Assembly: GCA_958299035.1 (NCBI GenBank)
Contig: CATQJL010000112.1
Coordinates: 45,528,941 to 45,592,940 of the forward strand
Source: Cylicocyclus nassatus
Lineage: Eukaryota; Nematoda; Chromadorea; Rhabditida; Strongylidae
Direction: 5' to 3'
Length of the DNA stretch: 64,000 nt
Each line of letters begins with the position of its first letter. Within the stretch, counting starts at the first letter, position 1. Below the pieces are notes generated by a model. That model saw only the letters and a program-made list of their open reading frames with translations. It made no database searches and was not told the origin of the DNA. This document shows, one piece after another, positions 48,001 through 58,575 of this stretch. The position numbers and the translations under genes were made by a program.

Positions 48001-51000
48001 ACGGAAATCGATTAGAACAGTTTAAAAAACTTTATAGCCTTGAATGCGTCATAAGCTCGAATTAAGAGTTTGACGCATAATAACTACATATAAAACTAAA
48101 GATTAAAAACTACTACTTTAATACATTAGCACGAGTTTGGAAAGCCGCTGACGGCACAGTCAGTGCTGCTTTGAAAAAATTAGCTAACATAAAGAATTTG
48201 TGAAACAGTTCGCAGTATCGCCGACATACCTTGCTCACTTCCAAGGTGAAAAGCTGAAGCACAGTACAAGTCTGCTCCAGAAAAGAAATCATAGCTGCCT
48301 TGAACCAGCATTGCTCCAAAGATTACGCTTGATCTATCACACGCATTCCGAATTTACTCAAAGGCAGCGGCAAAACAGAACATCTCCAAATTCTGATTTG
48401 ATGGGTTGCGCACCCCATATCTAAAAACAGACTAAAGAACAGGGCATACATCACGCGATTTCATCGCCTCGCGACTCTCTTAACAAGACAACAGTTATGA
48501 CTCCAAAGCATGCTGATCATTTTGGTTGTGATAGTTTCTCGACACGAATGGTCGCGACAAACTCACAACTAAAATGCAAGATGATCAGCATGCAATGAAT
48601 ATACAAGTTGTCTTGTCGTGAGAATTGCGGGGCGATGAAATCGCATGATGTATGCCCGGCCCTTAAAGGCAGTGTCCCGGCAGATTTTGCACCTCCACCT
48701 TTCTACATGTTTTAGGCCTTTTCGCCACGTAGAATCCGAATTTGAGCTTTGAACGGGCTGAAAAGGCCGATTTTGGGCCGTTTTCCTTCCAGAAAAGCAG
48801 CTTGGACGAGATTTTTAATGGGAAGTCGGGGGAGGTCCTCACACGAAGATCCTGCCGCCTGTAATTCTTGCTTTGGATAGCATGCATCATGGGGGAGAGC
48901 GCTCTTGGGGTCCCGCTCCGAACAGGCGGGGTAGGCCGTCCAAGCGCGCGCCAGTTGGGGTTGCGCGCGCCGATTCAAGGGCCATTTTCTCGGCCCAGGG
49001 GAAACATCACCCAGCCGGAGTGCGCCTGGAGGTCGACGGGGTGATCAGGAACCCCACCACACGTATATCCCCCAGGACCCGAATCTGCCGGGACACTGCC
49101 TTTAAAGGGAGTGTCCGACAAGGTGGGGTTTTGGGATTTCAGTGCAACGCGAAAGTGCCCCCCCCCAAAAAACAAATCATCACGAGGTTATAACGTTCGA
49201 CCTAGCAAGAAATACGATCGGGAATGGGGAAAACTTACGCTTGGGGGTGGTCTTTCGAGCTGTATGAACTCCTGCTATGCAGCAGAGCACGTATGGCACC
49301 ACAGTCAAAATCGTAGGGTCTCGCAGCGCCTCCGCGTGCCTTGGCGGGGACCGCCAAATTTTAGATAAGGCTTTGGAAAACGCATTTTCTCGCCGTTTCG
49401 CGCCCTCTAATGTGGATTTTCGGATTCAGAGTTGCGGATAACCCCCAGTTAATGGATTTTCTAAAATTCGAGTTTTTGCCTCACCAAAATTGGGCTAGGG
49501 CGGGTCTCCGCATAATTTGCTTGATGACCCCCAGGCGAACGCTCCAAGTACACTCGATCCGGACCCTTCTCAAGGTGGCCCGCAAAACGCAATCTGGCCC
49601 GCGCAGCCGACGCTCCCGGCTCCCCCTTTACGCGTTTCAACATGTCTTTCCACTTGGCGTTCCCCCCCCCCACGGTGTTGCTGCCATTGTGGCGAAGGCT
49701 AGCCTGAGAAGGCACAACTCGTCCGCGTTGCTTCCACGGGTCGTCAAAAAAGGTTTACGTGCATTTCATGCGATTTTGGCCCTGTATTGAGTTTTAGACA
49801 GGGACGAATAGGTTGCAATGTGCAAAAATCTCGGCGACCAAATTTTGATGAGACACTGCCTTTAAGAATCGAGCGCACGGGGTGTTGCCCTGCCATGAAA
49901 TTGCCCACAAGGCCGTGCCTCAGGCCATTGTTGCTCGAGATCGCATGAGGTCGCATTTTCTTTCCCCATGGAATTCTCGACGACTCTGCTCTTCGAATTT
50001 TTTGGGAACTGTTCCACTCGTCCAAATTGACAATAAAGCCCTTGGAAAATACTGGTTTTCACAATTTTACTCTTTCTGAGGTGATTTTCGGGCTCAGCAA
50101 TTACCTCAGCAAAGGGACAAATTAGTGTCGAGGTCTTGTCGAGCTACTGTTTATAAAGGCAGCGTCCCGATAAAACCTGAATTCAAAGGTTCTCCACGTA
50201 TGGAGCATATCTGTCGCGTTAGCTCTAACTGTGCAGCTTGCAGAGCGCGGAAACGTCAAAAATTAGGTTTTCATGAGGCCCGTTAGATCCGAATTGGAGC
50301 GTGGGAACGCTATGCCGCTCCCCTCCCCTCTTCTTCCTCTTCCCTCTCCTTCCCAAGATTGAGAGCAGAGTCGTTTTGGGACTTTGCGATCATGACTGTG
50401 GCAATGCGCGCTCTAGTCTCACACTTCGAAACCGCTGTGCGGTTCCATCGATCTATGACCCATTCACCAACTTACCAAATCATCAGTCATAACTGCTCTT
50501 CGAAAGGGATGCGGTGCAGGAGGAACCAAAGCCCTGCCGCCTGTAGCCGTAGGAGACAACTAGGAGCCCAAGCAGCGCTGTGGAGAAGATTTTGGCAAGG
50601 ATCCAGGAAAACTTTGCGAGGATACTCATTAGAAAAAAACCCTTACAGCTCTTCTTGAAATTAACCTCTAACACATTGACGACCGCTTGACACACACCAT
50701 GTGTGTCAAGGCTTGAATTCTGTTAAAATGGCTACTATCCTGGGATAAACTCACTAGAGCTTCCTTTTGCACTGAATCTAGGGATGACCTCTACCTTTTT
50801 TGCCAGCCTTTCAGATTTACTGTAGGCGTACTGTAGATGGCAGTATGCGTGATTATAGTTGGAAAACGTGGGCTGGTTCGTAAAAGGCTTTGGCCCCAGA
50901 AGGCAGACAACTAAAAATCTGCGTGGTCGTCAATGTGTTAACATGTTGACGACAGTGTTGCGCAATGGTGCGCGACAGGCAGTCTGTCCCTGTGGACGAT

Positions 51001-54000
51001 GTCGCGCAATGATGCGCGACACCCTAAACACCACTTCTAATGTGCACAATGGTTCCAATTTGTTACGCATAATCAATTGGGCTCAGAAGTTTTTCGTGTT
51101 GGCCCCGGCCCTCTTTTGGCAAACTCCGCCCACTCTGTTACCCTCTACAAAAAACTTTTTCGTTCTCAAATCGCATAGAAAAGCTCGTAGATGACTGGGA
51201 AACCTTAAATTATCTCGATTTTGACCCCGCCCCCCCGTTGTGCAGGCCCCACCCCCTAAGTGGCAAGCCCCGCCCACTTTTCGAAAATGCCAGGAATTGC
51301 ACAAATTCATTGATTTTGAGCACTTTCCAGCATTTTTGAAAAGTGGGCGGGGCTTGCCAAAAGTGGGCGGAGCTACCCCGTCCACCGCATTTTTGTACCT
51401 CACGCATAGATGCATGCATACATACACGCAGCCGGCCGTGAAAATGCCCGGAAACGGTTCGTCCACAGGGACAGACGTCGAAAAAACAGCTCGTCGTCAA
51501 CGTGTTAAGGATACGAAGGAAAGATTTGGAAACAGTACTGAAGTGCGCATTTTTTAGTAATACGCCTACCGGGAAGATAAACAACTCTGTCTCGCTACTC
51601 GAGTTCTATTTTCACCAAAAAGTCTCTAAAGTCACCATTAAAAGCTGATGAATTTCAAGTGCAGTGTTGTGAGAGATTTTAAATGAATTTTTTAGTGAAA
51701 TTTCTGGATTCGAAGTTTCCGTGCCAAAACTTATAATTAGAATAGGTTTGAAGTTATGAGACAAAATGTATATTGCATTTTGACACAAGTCTCCAGATGT
51801 GTTTTTATAAAATTTTGATTGCTTTGGTTCATTGGCTCAAAAGGCAAACTATTTCTTTATCTAAAAGAAAAAAGGATGAAGTTTGAATGAAAATCCCTCT
51901 TCAACAATTTGGAACTTCAACACTCATAAAACAAAAAATTTCCATAAAGAAGTTAATTTTCTTACCACTACAATTCCAAATTTTCATTTACAGGCCCAGT
52001 GAATGCGCCTCCCACTTTGCATTACACTGTCTTTCAAATTTTTCGAAGTCATCTCCAAGCAAAGTTATGAAGATTTGTTCCTAAAGATGTTCTTGCCAAG
52101 TTTTTGTAGATCCATGCCACAATATTCTCCACAGTGCTCGCGCTCTTAATTATCTCCTGCGGATAATTAAGAGCGCGAGCAGGCGGGCGCGAGCAGGCGG
52201 CAGCCCTCTGGTTTCTCCTGCACCACCCCCTTCGAAAGGATCTTCACCTTCTTCGAGATAATCTCGTTTCTAACCCATTTGCTCCTTTGAAGTCTTGCGC
52301 AAATATGTGTTGGGTGTCACAAAAAGATGTGCACACTGTTTGGTCGTTAATAACTCTCTTGCTTTCTTGTCTTTCGCAAAACTTGAGATACCCTTCAGTA
52401 GAGTGAGGTTCAACTCAGGTTTACAGTATGGTGCAAACCATCAACCACTCTCCATTACAGTAAGATTACGGTAAGAGCTTCGGTAAAGATTTCAGGAAGC
52501 TAAAGGCGATTTTTGCTTTAGAAGGAAAACCAAACAAGCCAGAAACACTTGCACTGGACTATTAAACGTCGCTGATTCTGAATATGGAAGTTGCACTTCA
52601 CTGTAATGCTTCTTTCATAAGCTATTTCAGGTTTAGAGTAACAAATGTTTTTCCAATGTTCGTCAGAAGCGTGATTACACCTTTGAAAAGGTTCGAAAAA
52701 CTGGTGAAAAGTTGTGTAGTAAGATCAGTACGCTAAAACATTCCTAAACCAGTTTCCGGGTTTTTTGGAATTTTTAACATCAAAAAGCCTATATTACAGT
52801 GGCGCTGTATGCTGAAAGTTCATATCATAATCCTACAGTAATGAAGAGAGATTGATGATTCGCTTCATGCTGTAAATCTAAGTTCAACCTCACTCTACAG
52901 AATGGAAGCTTAAGCTTGGCGAAAGACACGAAAGCAAGAGAGTTATTAACGATCGAACAGTGTACACATTTTTGGACACCCTGTATTTTTTTAATCTTTG
53001 TGTAATGTCTTTGACAAATTCTAATTTTTTTACCGTTAAAATAAACCACAGAACGAAGTTTTGTTCGCAGAGGGCATCTGTGCATACTGATGCACAAGAG
53101 GTAATTGCCGAAAAAAGGCCAAGACTCCTGCAACAAGCAAGAGGTCGTGAAACTTTTCAAATTTTAAATGGTCGGTAGCTCTTTTATAGTTTTTCCCGAT
53201 ATTTTTGCCATTTCACCGATGGCACTACCTCAAGATTAGACTACTGTGCTCAAGGTTTCCATGTTTCCGAATATGTCAGGCGGCAAATTTTTTTCGATGG
53301 ATATGCACACTGACTGCTGCTAACTAATACATTAATGAAAACCTACAGATTGCAGTTGTGCCTTTTACAAAATCCAAGATGTGGTCTGAGGTTTTTTGGA
53401 AGTGAAGACGTGCAGGGCTGAAAAGGGGAGAACCACTTTGTGTCATAAACTTACGTACAAAATTGGTCCAAAATATAAGGTCTAGCTTTATTCTCCTATT
53501 CATTTTTCTCTGATGGACTTGCGGAAGAGTTGATCACACATAACAAACAGTTCTAACCACAAGCTCATTGATTTATTCGTTCATATTTTCAACTTGTGCA
53601 CTAGTGGTTTTATACATTTACAGCCAACAATGTTTACGATTGTTGAATTGCGTACGGAAGTCTTTCCTGTCGTCTGAGGATACCGATAAATTAGCAACTT
53701 ACGTACGATTATGTGACAATGACGAGGTTGGTTTAAATTCAAGTGTTAGTTCTGAAGCTTGAACATCATTTAATACTATTCTATTTCAATACTATGTCAT
53801 TTCAATATTACTTCCATCAGAAGAGAACTACATTCTCTGCTTATCATGACCGAAGATTTCATCGTTAATTTTGTGAACATTAAGTACTGAACTGTTAGGG
53901 TAGCCCAGGTTGATATTCTGCGAATCGATTTTCCAAACAAAGCTGAAGCGAACAGTATTTCATATGACTGTCATTTATATACACAGCTTTGCTAAGTTAA

Positions 54001-54483
54001 ACAACTACCTCTCCATTCATCCATCTTCTTTGTTCTCTATTTGAACGTTCCTTCCCAGATTTGCGTGGCCTGGATGGCGTATGTCACAAACCCCAACTCC
54101 AAGTTGTGCTGGAATACCGGCCATATCATGGACAAGATGCCGCGATGTGGTGCAGGACCGTATGGGTAAGTGAATTGATCTATTTACAGGATATCTCTGA
54201 TATCCATGAATGAGTCATCAAGTGAATAAAATCCATCTCTTTCCGTTTTTTATTGCTTGATCAGTGCGATGAGAAAGACAAAGCTAGGCGTTTCATTGTA
54301 AAAAAAAACTAAAGTATTTACGATATCTGAATGGCTACTTTTTCAGCAAAAGTAAAACATGGTAATTGCAAATTTAAAGGGTTTCTGGATGTTCCTGTTA
54401 GCAATTTTTACCTTTCGAGTACTTCATTTAGAACTTGATTATTGCCTCATTGCAGCCTCTTTTTATTAAGATTTGTTTACAAG
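45067..54483 (+). CDS. BTB/BACK-like protein, partial multi-exon gene
   Basis: Proposed exons: 45067-45243, 45293-45382, 46451-46545, 53624-53726, 54059-54165 and possibly 54456-54483. Acceptors are canonical (tttcag, ttgcag, ttctag, ttacag, cccag), donors are GT, and phases fit throughout, including the AG+C codon that joins 46545 to 53624. The first exon carries the second half of a BTB fold (LPPLAVSVFVRHYLKGEHVV, then LRDTAAVVHLAQIIG). The next three match the order of a BACK domain: a helix pair ending RKKFDAIQ, EDPEMLVPLLE, and the NDEICVAWMAYVTNP helix. BTB/BACK proteins are commonly Cullin-3 adaptors, but no Kelch repeat is visible. The BTB N-terminus is missing. The third intron is about 7.1 kb and full of elements. 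The last exon runs into 11 G and a foldback, so its end is unknown. Confidence 0.55.
45841..46145. repeat. TTAA-flanked element, CACATTGAYGACC ends
   Basis: The ends CACATTGATGACC and GGTCGTCAATGTG are inverted, with TTAA at 45837-45840 and 46146-46149. Two CAAGCGGTC words occur near the right end. It lies in the intron between exons 45382 and 46451. It is the same family as 50672-50937. Confidence 0.75.
47681..47686 (-). terminator. polyadenylation signal AATAAA
   Basis: AATAAA on the minus strand lies about 185 nt beyond the stop of the minus-strand gene at 47869, a plausible 3' UTR length. It is a motif match that supports the gene model weakly. Confidence 0.4.
47869..48333 (-). CDS. small gene with GPI-like hydrophobic tail, two C-terminal exons
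   Basis: Exons on the minus strand are 48333-48230 and 47954-47869 (TGA 47871-47869). The donor is CAAG|gtatgt and the acceptor is tttcccacgcag, and one leftover G joins to CT in phase. The protein reads SYDFFSGADLYCASAF, then LGSEQ, then AYVNRISIKLQF, and ends NGHSTLFFVLLSLLI. A short hydrophobic end after a small-residue, polar stretch is what GPI-attachment signals look like. The start is missing; the acceptor proposed at 48334 is weak, and an in-frame ATG lies at about 48311. The family is not recognised. It is nested, on the opposite strand, in the long intron of the BTB/BACK-like gene. An element at 48442-48657 sits just upstream. Confidence 0.45.
48442..48657. repeat. 216-bp foldback, GGGCATACATCA ends
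   Basis: GGGCATACATCACGCGATTT and AAATCGCATGATGTATGCCC are inverted with one mismatch, followed by further inverted blocks around the motif GATCAGCATGC. No clear target duplication. It lies five bases left of the next TTAA. Confidence 0.6.
48667..49101. repeat. TTAA-flanked element, copy 2 of the AGGCAGTGTCCCGG family
   Basis: It has the same perfect ends as 9503-9938 and nearly the same length (435 against 436 bp). TTAA lies at 48663-48666 and 49102-49105. Frames on both strands are by-products of the palindromic GC-rich interior. Confidence 0.8.
49106..49861. repeat. TTAA-flanked element abutting copy 2
   Basis: It begins AGGGAGTGTCCGAC directly after the TTAA that closes the previous element and ends AGACACTGCCT before TTAA at 49862-49865. 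The ends match only over about 10 bp. A 126-codon plus-strand frame (49410-49790) has no recognisable transposase motif. From 49866 to 50671 I see no gene, only the left end of another family member (AAAGGCAGCGTCCCG, near 50155) without a partner. Confidence 0.55.
50672..50937. repeat. TTAA-type element, CACATTGACGACC ends
   Basis: The ends CACATTGACGACC and GGTCGTCAATGTG are perfect inverted repeats. The right flank is TTAA (50938-50941); the left flank is CTAA, one substitution from TTAA. Palindromic CTTGACACACACC...GTGTGTCAAG lies inside the left end. Confidence 0.7.
50942..51504. repeat. TTAA-flanked element abutting the previous one
   Basis: It starts CATGTTGACGAC and ends GTCGTCAACGTG, with TTAA at 50938-50941 (shared) and 51505-51508. 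Inside, GCGCAATGGTGCGCGAC and its near-copy occur 50 bp apart. A second inverted pair of 'agtgggcggggc' blocks lies at 51265-51375. No gene is seen between 51509 and 52310 apart from the hairpin below. Confidence 0.7.
52136..52180. repeat. perfect 19-bp inverted repeat with 7-nt loop
   Basis: GCTCGCGCTCTTAATTATC and its exact reverse complement are separated by TCCTGCG. The right arm is followed by a further direct repeat of gcgcgagcaggcgg. It is isolated in intron sequence. Confidence 0.65.
52311..52983. repeat. second copy of the GGGTGTC mariner-type MITE family
   Basis: GGGTGTCACAAAAAG at the left and TTTTTGGACACCC at the right are inverted, and the arms continue for about 180 bp with the words AACTCTCTTGCTTTC and GTAATCTTACTG reversed. 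Internal segments (gtaggattacggtaag type) match 774-1514. The left TA is mutated. Confidence 0.65.
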
Positions 54484-54485
54484 GG

Positions 54486-55530
54486 GGGGGGGGTCACGAA
54501 GTCGAAATGGCCTACCACCACTAGCTGCATACCGGTAGTGAGAGCTTGGATCGCTGATCCCATACTTTCATATCTGCAGAGCCCCTTTGAAAAAGAAGTC
54601 ATGAGCATTCTTGAGACAAAAAATGAAGTAATGGCAAGGCTATAATCAATCGTTACAGCCTCTCTAGACGTCAAATGGCGAGATAGGATGTACTGATATA
54701 CCCTAATTTCCGGGATATAAGGCGCACCCGCCGCAGCGAACAATAGCGCGAAAACGCTTTTTAAATGGTTGCTTTCTAAATCTAGAACGCTGAAGACTCA
54801 GTGTGCTGCGGGTATTCTTTGCTGCCTATACATCATGCCTTCAGATACTTTTTTACTCTTCTCAGAAACTTTTTTGCTCTTCTCAGAATGTATGTATACT
54901 TTGATATCGTTTCTACAGATGAGAGCAAGGTGTTCTCAGTGGTGTTTTTGGTGCTTAGATGATTCTTTCTTTGTTTCCAATGTTACCGGTGCTCACCACT
55001 TGTGCTTTCCTTTGTTTCCAGTATTGCTCCGGTACTGAAACTGTGCCTTTCTTTACAATGATACTACTGGTATTTTAAAGGCGCTGTGTTTTATTTTTGT
55101 CATTTTTGAAGAATAAAAGCGAAGGTAGAGTTTTGTTCTGAGAAAATCACTATTGAGAGGAAAACAGCAAAGAACGAAACAAAAAGCTACTGCCGGTTGA
55201 AAGAGGCTGCTGCGGTGCCGCGCATCGCGAGCGTCATCATAATCAGTTCGCGCGCGGTTAAAGCTACTGCGCCTTATACCCCGGAAATTAGGGTACTAGG
55301 CAAAAGAAGTTTATTGTACGAAGTATCCTGATAATTGTCGCTGCTTTATTTGAGATCTAGAGAGGCTGCAATTATAAATTTTATCCCGGCCATTAGTTCA
55401 TTTTCTCGCCTCAAAAAATGCTCATAACTTCCTTTCCGATGGCTCTTTGCAGATAGTAAAGGCAGATTTGGGGTCAGCGTTCCAAGCTCTCATTAATTGC
55501 TTGCAGCTTGCATTTTAATTGTTATCATCT
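54486..55530. repeat. foldback element, split by a nested MITE
   Basis: The left arm (about 54520-54620: GAGAGCTTGGATCGCTGA, then TCTGCAGAG and CATGAGCATT) recur reversed at about 55400-55510. It is the same family as 43775-44690. Removing the 593-bp nested element leaves a palindrome of about 450 bp. It begins right after the poly-G tract at the end of the last BTB/BACK-like exon. Confidence 0.55.
54701..55293. repeat. 593-bp TA-flanked element, CCCTAATTTCCGG ends
   Basis: The ends CCCTAATTTCCGGGATATAA and TTATACCCCGGAAATTAGGG are inverted, with TA at 54699-54700 and 55294-55295. It is inserted in the centre of the surrounding foldback and shares its terminal CCCTAATTTC with 32376-32592. 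Confidence 0.75.
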
Positions 55531-55591
55531 TCTATCATTAATGTTTTTGTTTTTTTTTGCTTGAATTTGCTCTATAATCCCTACTACTAGT

Positions 55592-56516
55592 AGGTCGTTT
55601 CATAAGTTCGTAGAATTTCCATTCTAACATTTCGTAGAGAAGCAGTTGCATTGGCAAGAGCTAATCATGCTCTTCAAAATCCACTTGTTAATTTTGATAA
55701 AAAGCTGATCTACATCAATTTCTCAGCTCCCAATTATAAGATTCTCAAAAGCACAAAGAAGCATTCTCTGCACCTGCTTATTTTTGCTTATAAAAGGAAA
55801 CGTTTTTGCATAGTTCTCAAACAATTATGGAAGATGGCTTTTATACGTCATGAGGCAAAAATGAGTGAATTGCTTCGGAAAACAAAGGTTAAAGAGCATG
55901 TTTCTCAAACAAACTTTTGGTGGGACGGACACGACGTTGTACGGAAAATCGTTGGACAATAACAAAGGTTGACCTTACCGTACGCAGCTTGCACCGTTCA
56001 AACAATCCCTACCTCGGAAAAGGCCTAATAAAAATAGCATTATCCTATATGGCAAACGAAACTATCCTGCAAAACTTGACTGGAAGCTACTTAGCATTTA
56101 GTGCATTTTCAGACTTCGCCTCACCTAATCACTCAGTCCTCTCTTCTGTAAACCATATCGGTGCTTGTTTCGAGGAAGATGACCGCTTTGGTTAGGCGTT
56201 TTAGGGAACAAACCATCGAGATGTGAGACGGAATTAAGAACTGGACGACGAAGTGGGATGGATGTGCGCAATAACGTGTAGGGCATTCAAAATTTGACGA
56301 CGGATATGACTGCCGGAAAAAATTTCTTACTGCTTTGTTTAGTCACATCCAGTATCTAACTGATATCGTAATTGTTGAAAATGCATACGCGGCGAGCGCG
56401 GTCGCGCCATCGTCACGATTGTATGATTGCCCTTCACATATTTCAGTGAATGGATTGCACAAAAAAACTTTGTCGTTTCAATTCATGAAAACTCTGCAGG
56501 TTTACAAAACGACCTG
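55592..56516 (+). pseudogene. decayed mariner-type transposase with terminal inverted repeats
   Basis: The ends AGGTCGTTTCATAAGTTCG and, reversed, AGGTCGTTTTGTAAACCTG mark a mariner-length element of about 925 bp. Frame pieces align in order with mariner transposase. DKKLIYINF stands where GDEKW(I/V)xY carries the first catalytic Asp. NFWWDGHDVVRKIV matches the CxWWDxxGVVxxELL segment, followed by TAA at 55960-55962. In the next frame (to 56195), FSDFASPNHSVLSSVNH stands where YSPDLAPSDYHLF is usual, and EEDD follows. The DDD catalytic motif is not intact and at least one frameshift plus stops break it, so it is inactive. The 103- and 92-codon frames here are fragments of this relic. Confidence 0.6.
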
Positions 56517-56555
56517 ATGTAGTGGAAAAAGCGCATGGCAGATTTGTTTCAATTA

Positions 56556-58201
56556 CCCTATTTTTAGATGTATAAGTCGCACCTTTTTGATTTGAGCGAG
56601 CTGCTCAGCGGCTTCACGTTTTGGAAAGCGGTTCTCATGCCGCATGATCCTTCAAGGCAATGCGCATCAGGGTGGGGCTTATAATCAGGGTCGAGCAAGA
56701 GGTGTGCCACACAAGCGCCGGATACGATCCCCCCACCCCTCCCATCTTCCGTCTTAATACTCCCCCCCCCTAGCATTATTGTTTGCCTTCCGTAGGCATG
56801 AGCAAGGCTCTAACATGCATAATTAGTCACTTCGTAATTATTCTGTCAAAGGACCTCCATGGGCCAAGTTTTAGCAAATGAGGGTTCCCAATATTGGACC
56901 ACCCTAGTGAAGTGGTCATTTTCAAACATGACTAACTAGTTTTTAAAAGCGTATTAGCTCACTAGTTTTGTACTCAATACAAAGAAATACTCTCTATTGA
57001 CCCATACTACGAATACTGCTTCAAATAACCATCAAATTATGGAATTAAAGCAGGCCAAAACCTCGTACCCTTTTTTCAAATAACCATCAAATTATGGAAT
57101 TAAAGCAGGCCAAAACCTTGTCAAAAAAATCCCTTTTTTTATGGCAGCGTTTCACCAGCTTTCATTCACAGTGACGAAGATAAATCAGGCTCAAACACCC
57201 CTATGAAAACTTCAACACACTCAGGCTATCAAAATCTTTATATTATGTTCGCTAAAATTCCTTCTGGAAGTAAGAATGGGGTGTGGCACAACACCAGAAA
57301 GATGTGGCTGCCAGCCCTTTTTAGGGGTTGTACCACGCCCCATTAACTTACCTCCAAAGAATCCAAATCTGTCTTTGAATGGCTGCTACTGCTAAACTTT
57401 CTTCTCCACATGGCAGGAATGTTATAAAAAATTGTTTCTCCCAAGGAAAGATATAGCCGTTTTTCCTTAGCTATGCAAGTGGAAAATACTGTGAAAAAAG
57501 TGGTTTATGGTAATATCCTAAGTCTAGGCAACTACGTGAATCGCGAAGGAGGGCGCAAGAATAAGTATGTTTGATAACCTAGTCTTTGTAACTTCCACAA
57601 AAGCGATTTGAGCCTGATTGGCCTTCTCTAATCTGAGATATTGAGAGCCAACAGTGAGACGAACAAGACATTGGTTTGCTCTTAATTCAGAGTTCGGAGG
57701 TTAGTTGAAGTGGAACACCTAATGTGAGCAAAGAAGTGGTAGTACTTTGCATTGAGTGCAAAAAGAATTAGTTGATCTTTGAAACAAAGTTAACAAGCTC
57801 GAAAATGACCATCTCACTTGAGCGTCCCAACACTTGAAATCCTCAAAAGTCGCTGAAACTTGGCCCAAGGGATTATTTGGCTAATTAAAAAAAAAGTGAT
57901 CCTCTTATGCCTTTAAAACCTCTTATTGTGCCTACTGGACATGTACTACGGTAGGCCAAAACACACCCAGAGCTAGTATCTTACACAATTGGCCTATCAG
58001 ATATTGTTGACTGACATCGGCTAACATCACTATCACCTCGATAACGCCCCCCCCCCCCCCGACCCCTTTACGATTCTCCAGGTGTGGCTGGCACACTTCG
58101 CTCTTGTCCCTGCTTTTAATCCTTTGGTCGTGGTGTTTTTTGCTTATGGGCTGGTTGACTTCAGAAAAGAATCCCTGCAGCTTATACACCTGAAATTTGG
58201 G
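56556..58201. repeat. 1.65-kb TA-flanked element with TGTATAAG-type ends
   Basis: The left end CCCTATTTTTAGATGTATAA and the reversed right end CCCAAATTTCAGGTGTATAA match at most positions, with TA at 56554-56555 and 58202-58203. The CCC start and nearby GTATAAG relate it to the CCCTAATTTC family. A direct repeat of about 45 bp (TCAAATAACCATCAAATT) occurs at about 57022 and 57077. No transposase is recognised in the interior. Confidence 0.6.
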
Positions 58202-58332
58202 TAACTGTTTTAATCTGGCTTTTAGCTCAGATTTGTAGCTGCTAGCATTGAACTGTCCAGCTCATCGCGGAACCTGTTTCAGTTTCGCCTACGGTAAATA
58301 AACGTCCTTTGCTCACCATTATCGTTATACAG

Positions 58333-58575
58333 TGTTATGGTTAGCCAATGTCTCTTTATTCGGGATCTCTATTTAAAAACATTGAATGACGAGATTCTGA
58401 GACTTCGTATCCTTTCTTGTAGTCAGCTAATGTAAGCGGCTTATAATTTTTAGTTCTAGGGTGCTTGTTGAGTTCATGCGTATGCTTTGCATGTTTGCGG
58501 AAGTCTCACTTGTATGTTGAAATTTTCAAGGAGCGATATATCTCTAATGTTACCAAACAGCCCTGCCATATTTGA
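58333..58575 (+). CDS. possible last two exons of an unknown gene
   Basis: After acceptor ttatacag, a frame from 58333 reads IRDLYLKTLNDEILRLRILS to a GTAGTC donor at 58419. A 35-nt gap ending atttttag leads to 58454, where the frame, in phase, reads through SHLYVEIFKERYISNVTK to TGA 58573-58575. The peptide looks genuine, but a 35-nt intron is very short and no family is recognised. It may be the 3' end of the BTB/BACK-like gene or a separate gene. Confidence 0.3.

Noticed and set aside
49410..50658. Plus-strand frames of 126 and 99 codons
   Set aside because: The first lies in a TTAA-flanked element and the second has no domain, splice site or consistent frame preference.
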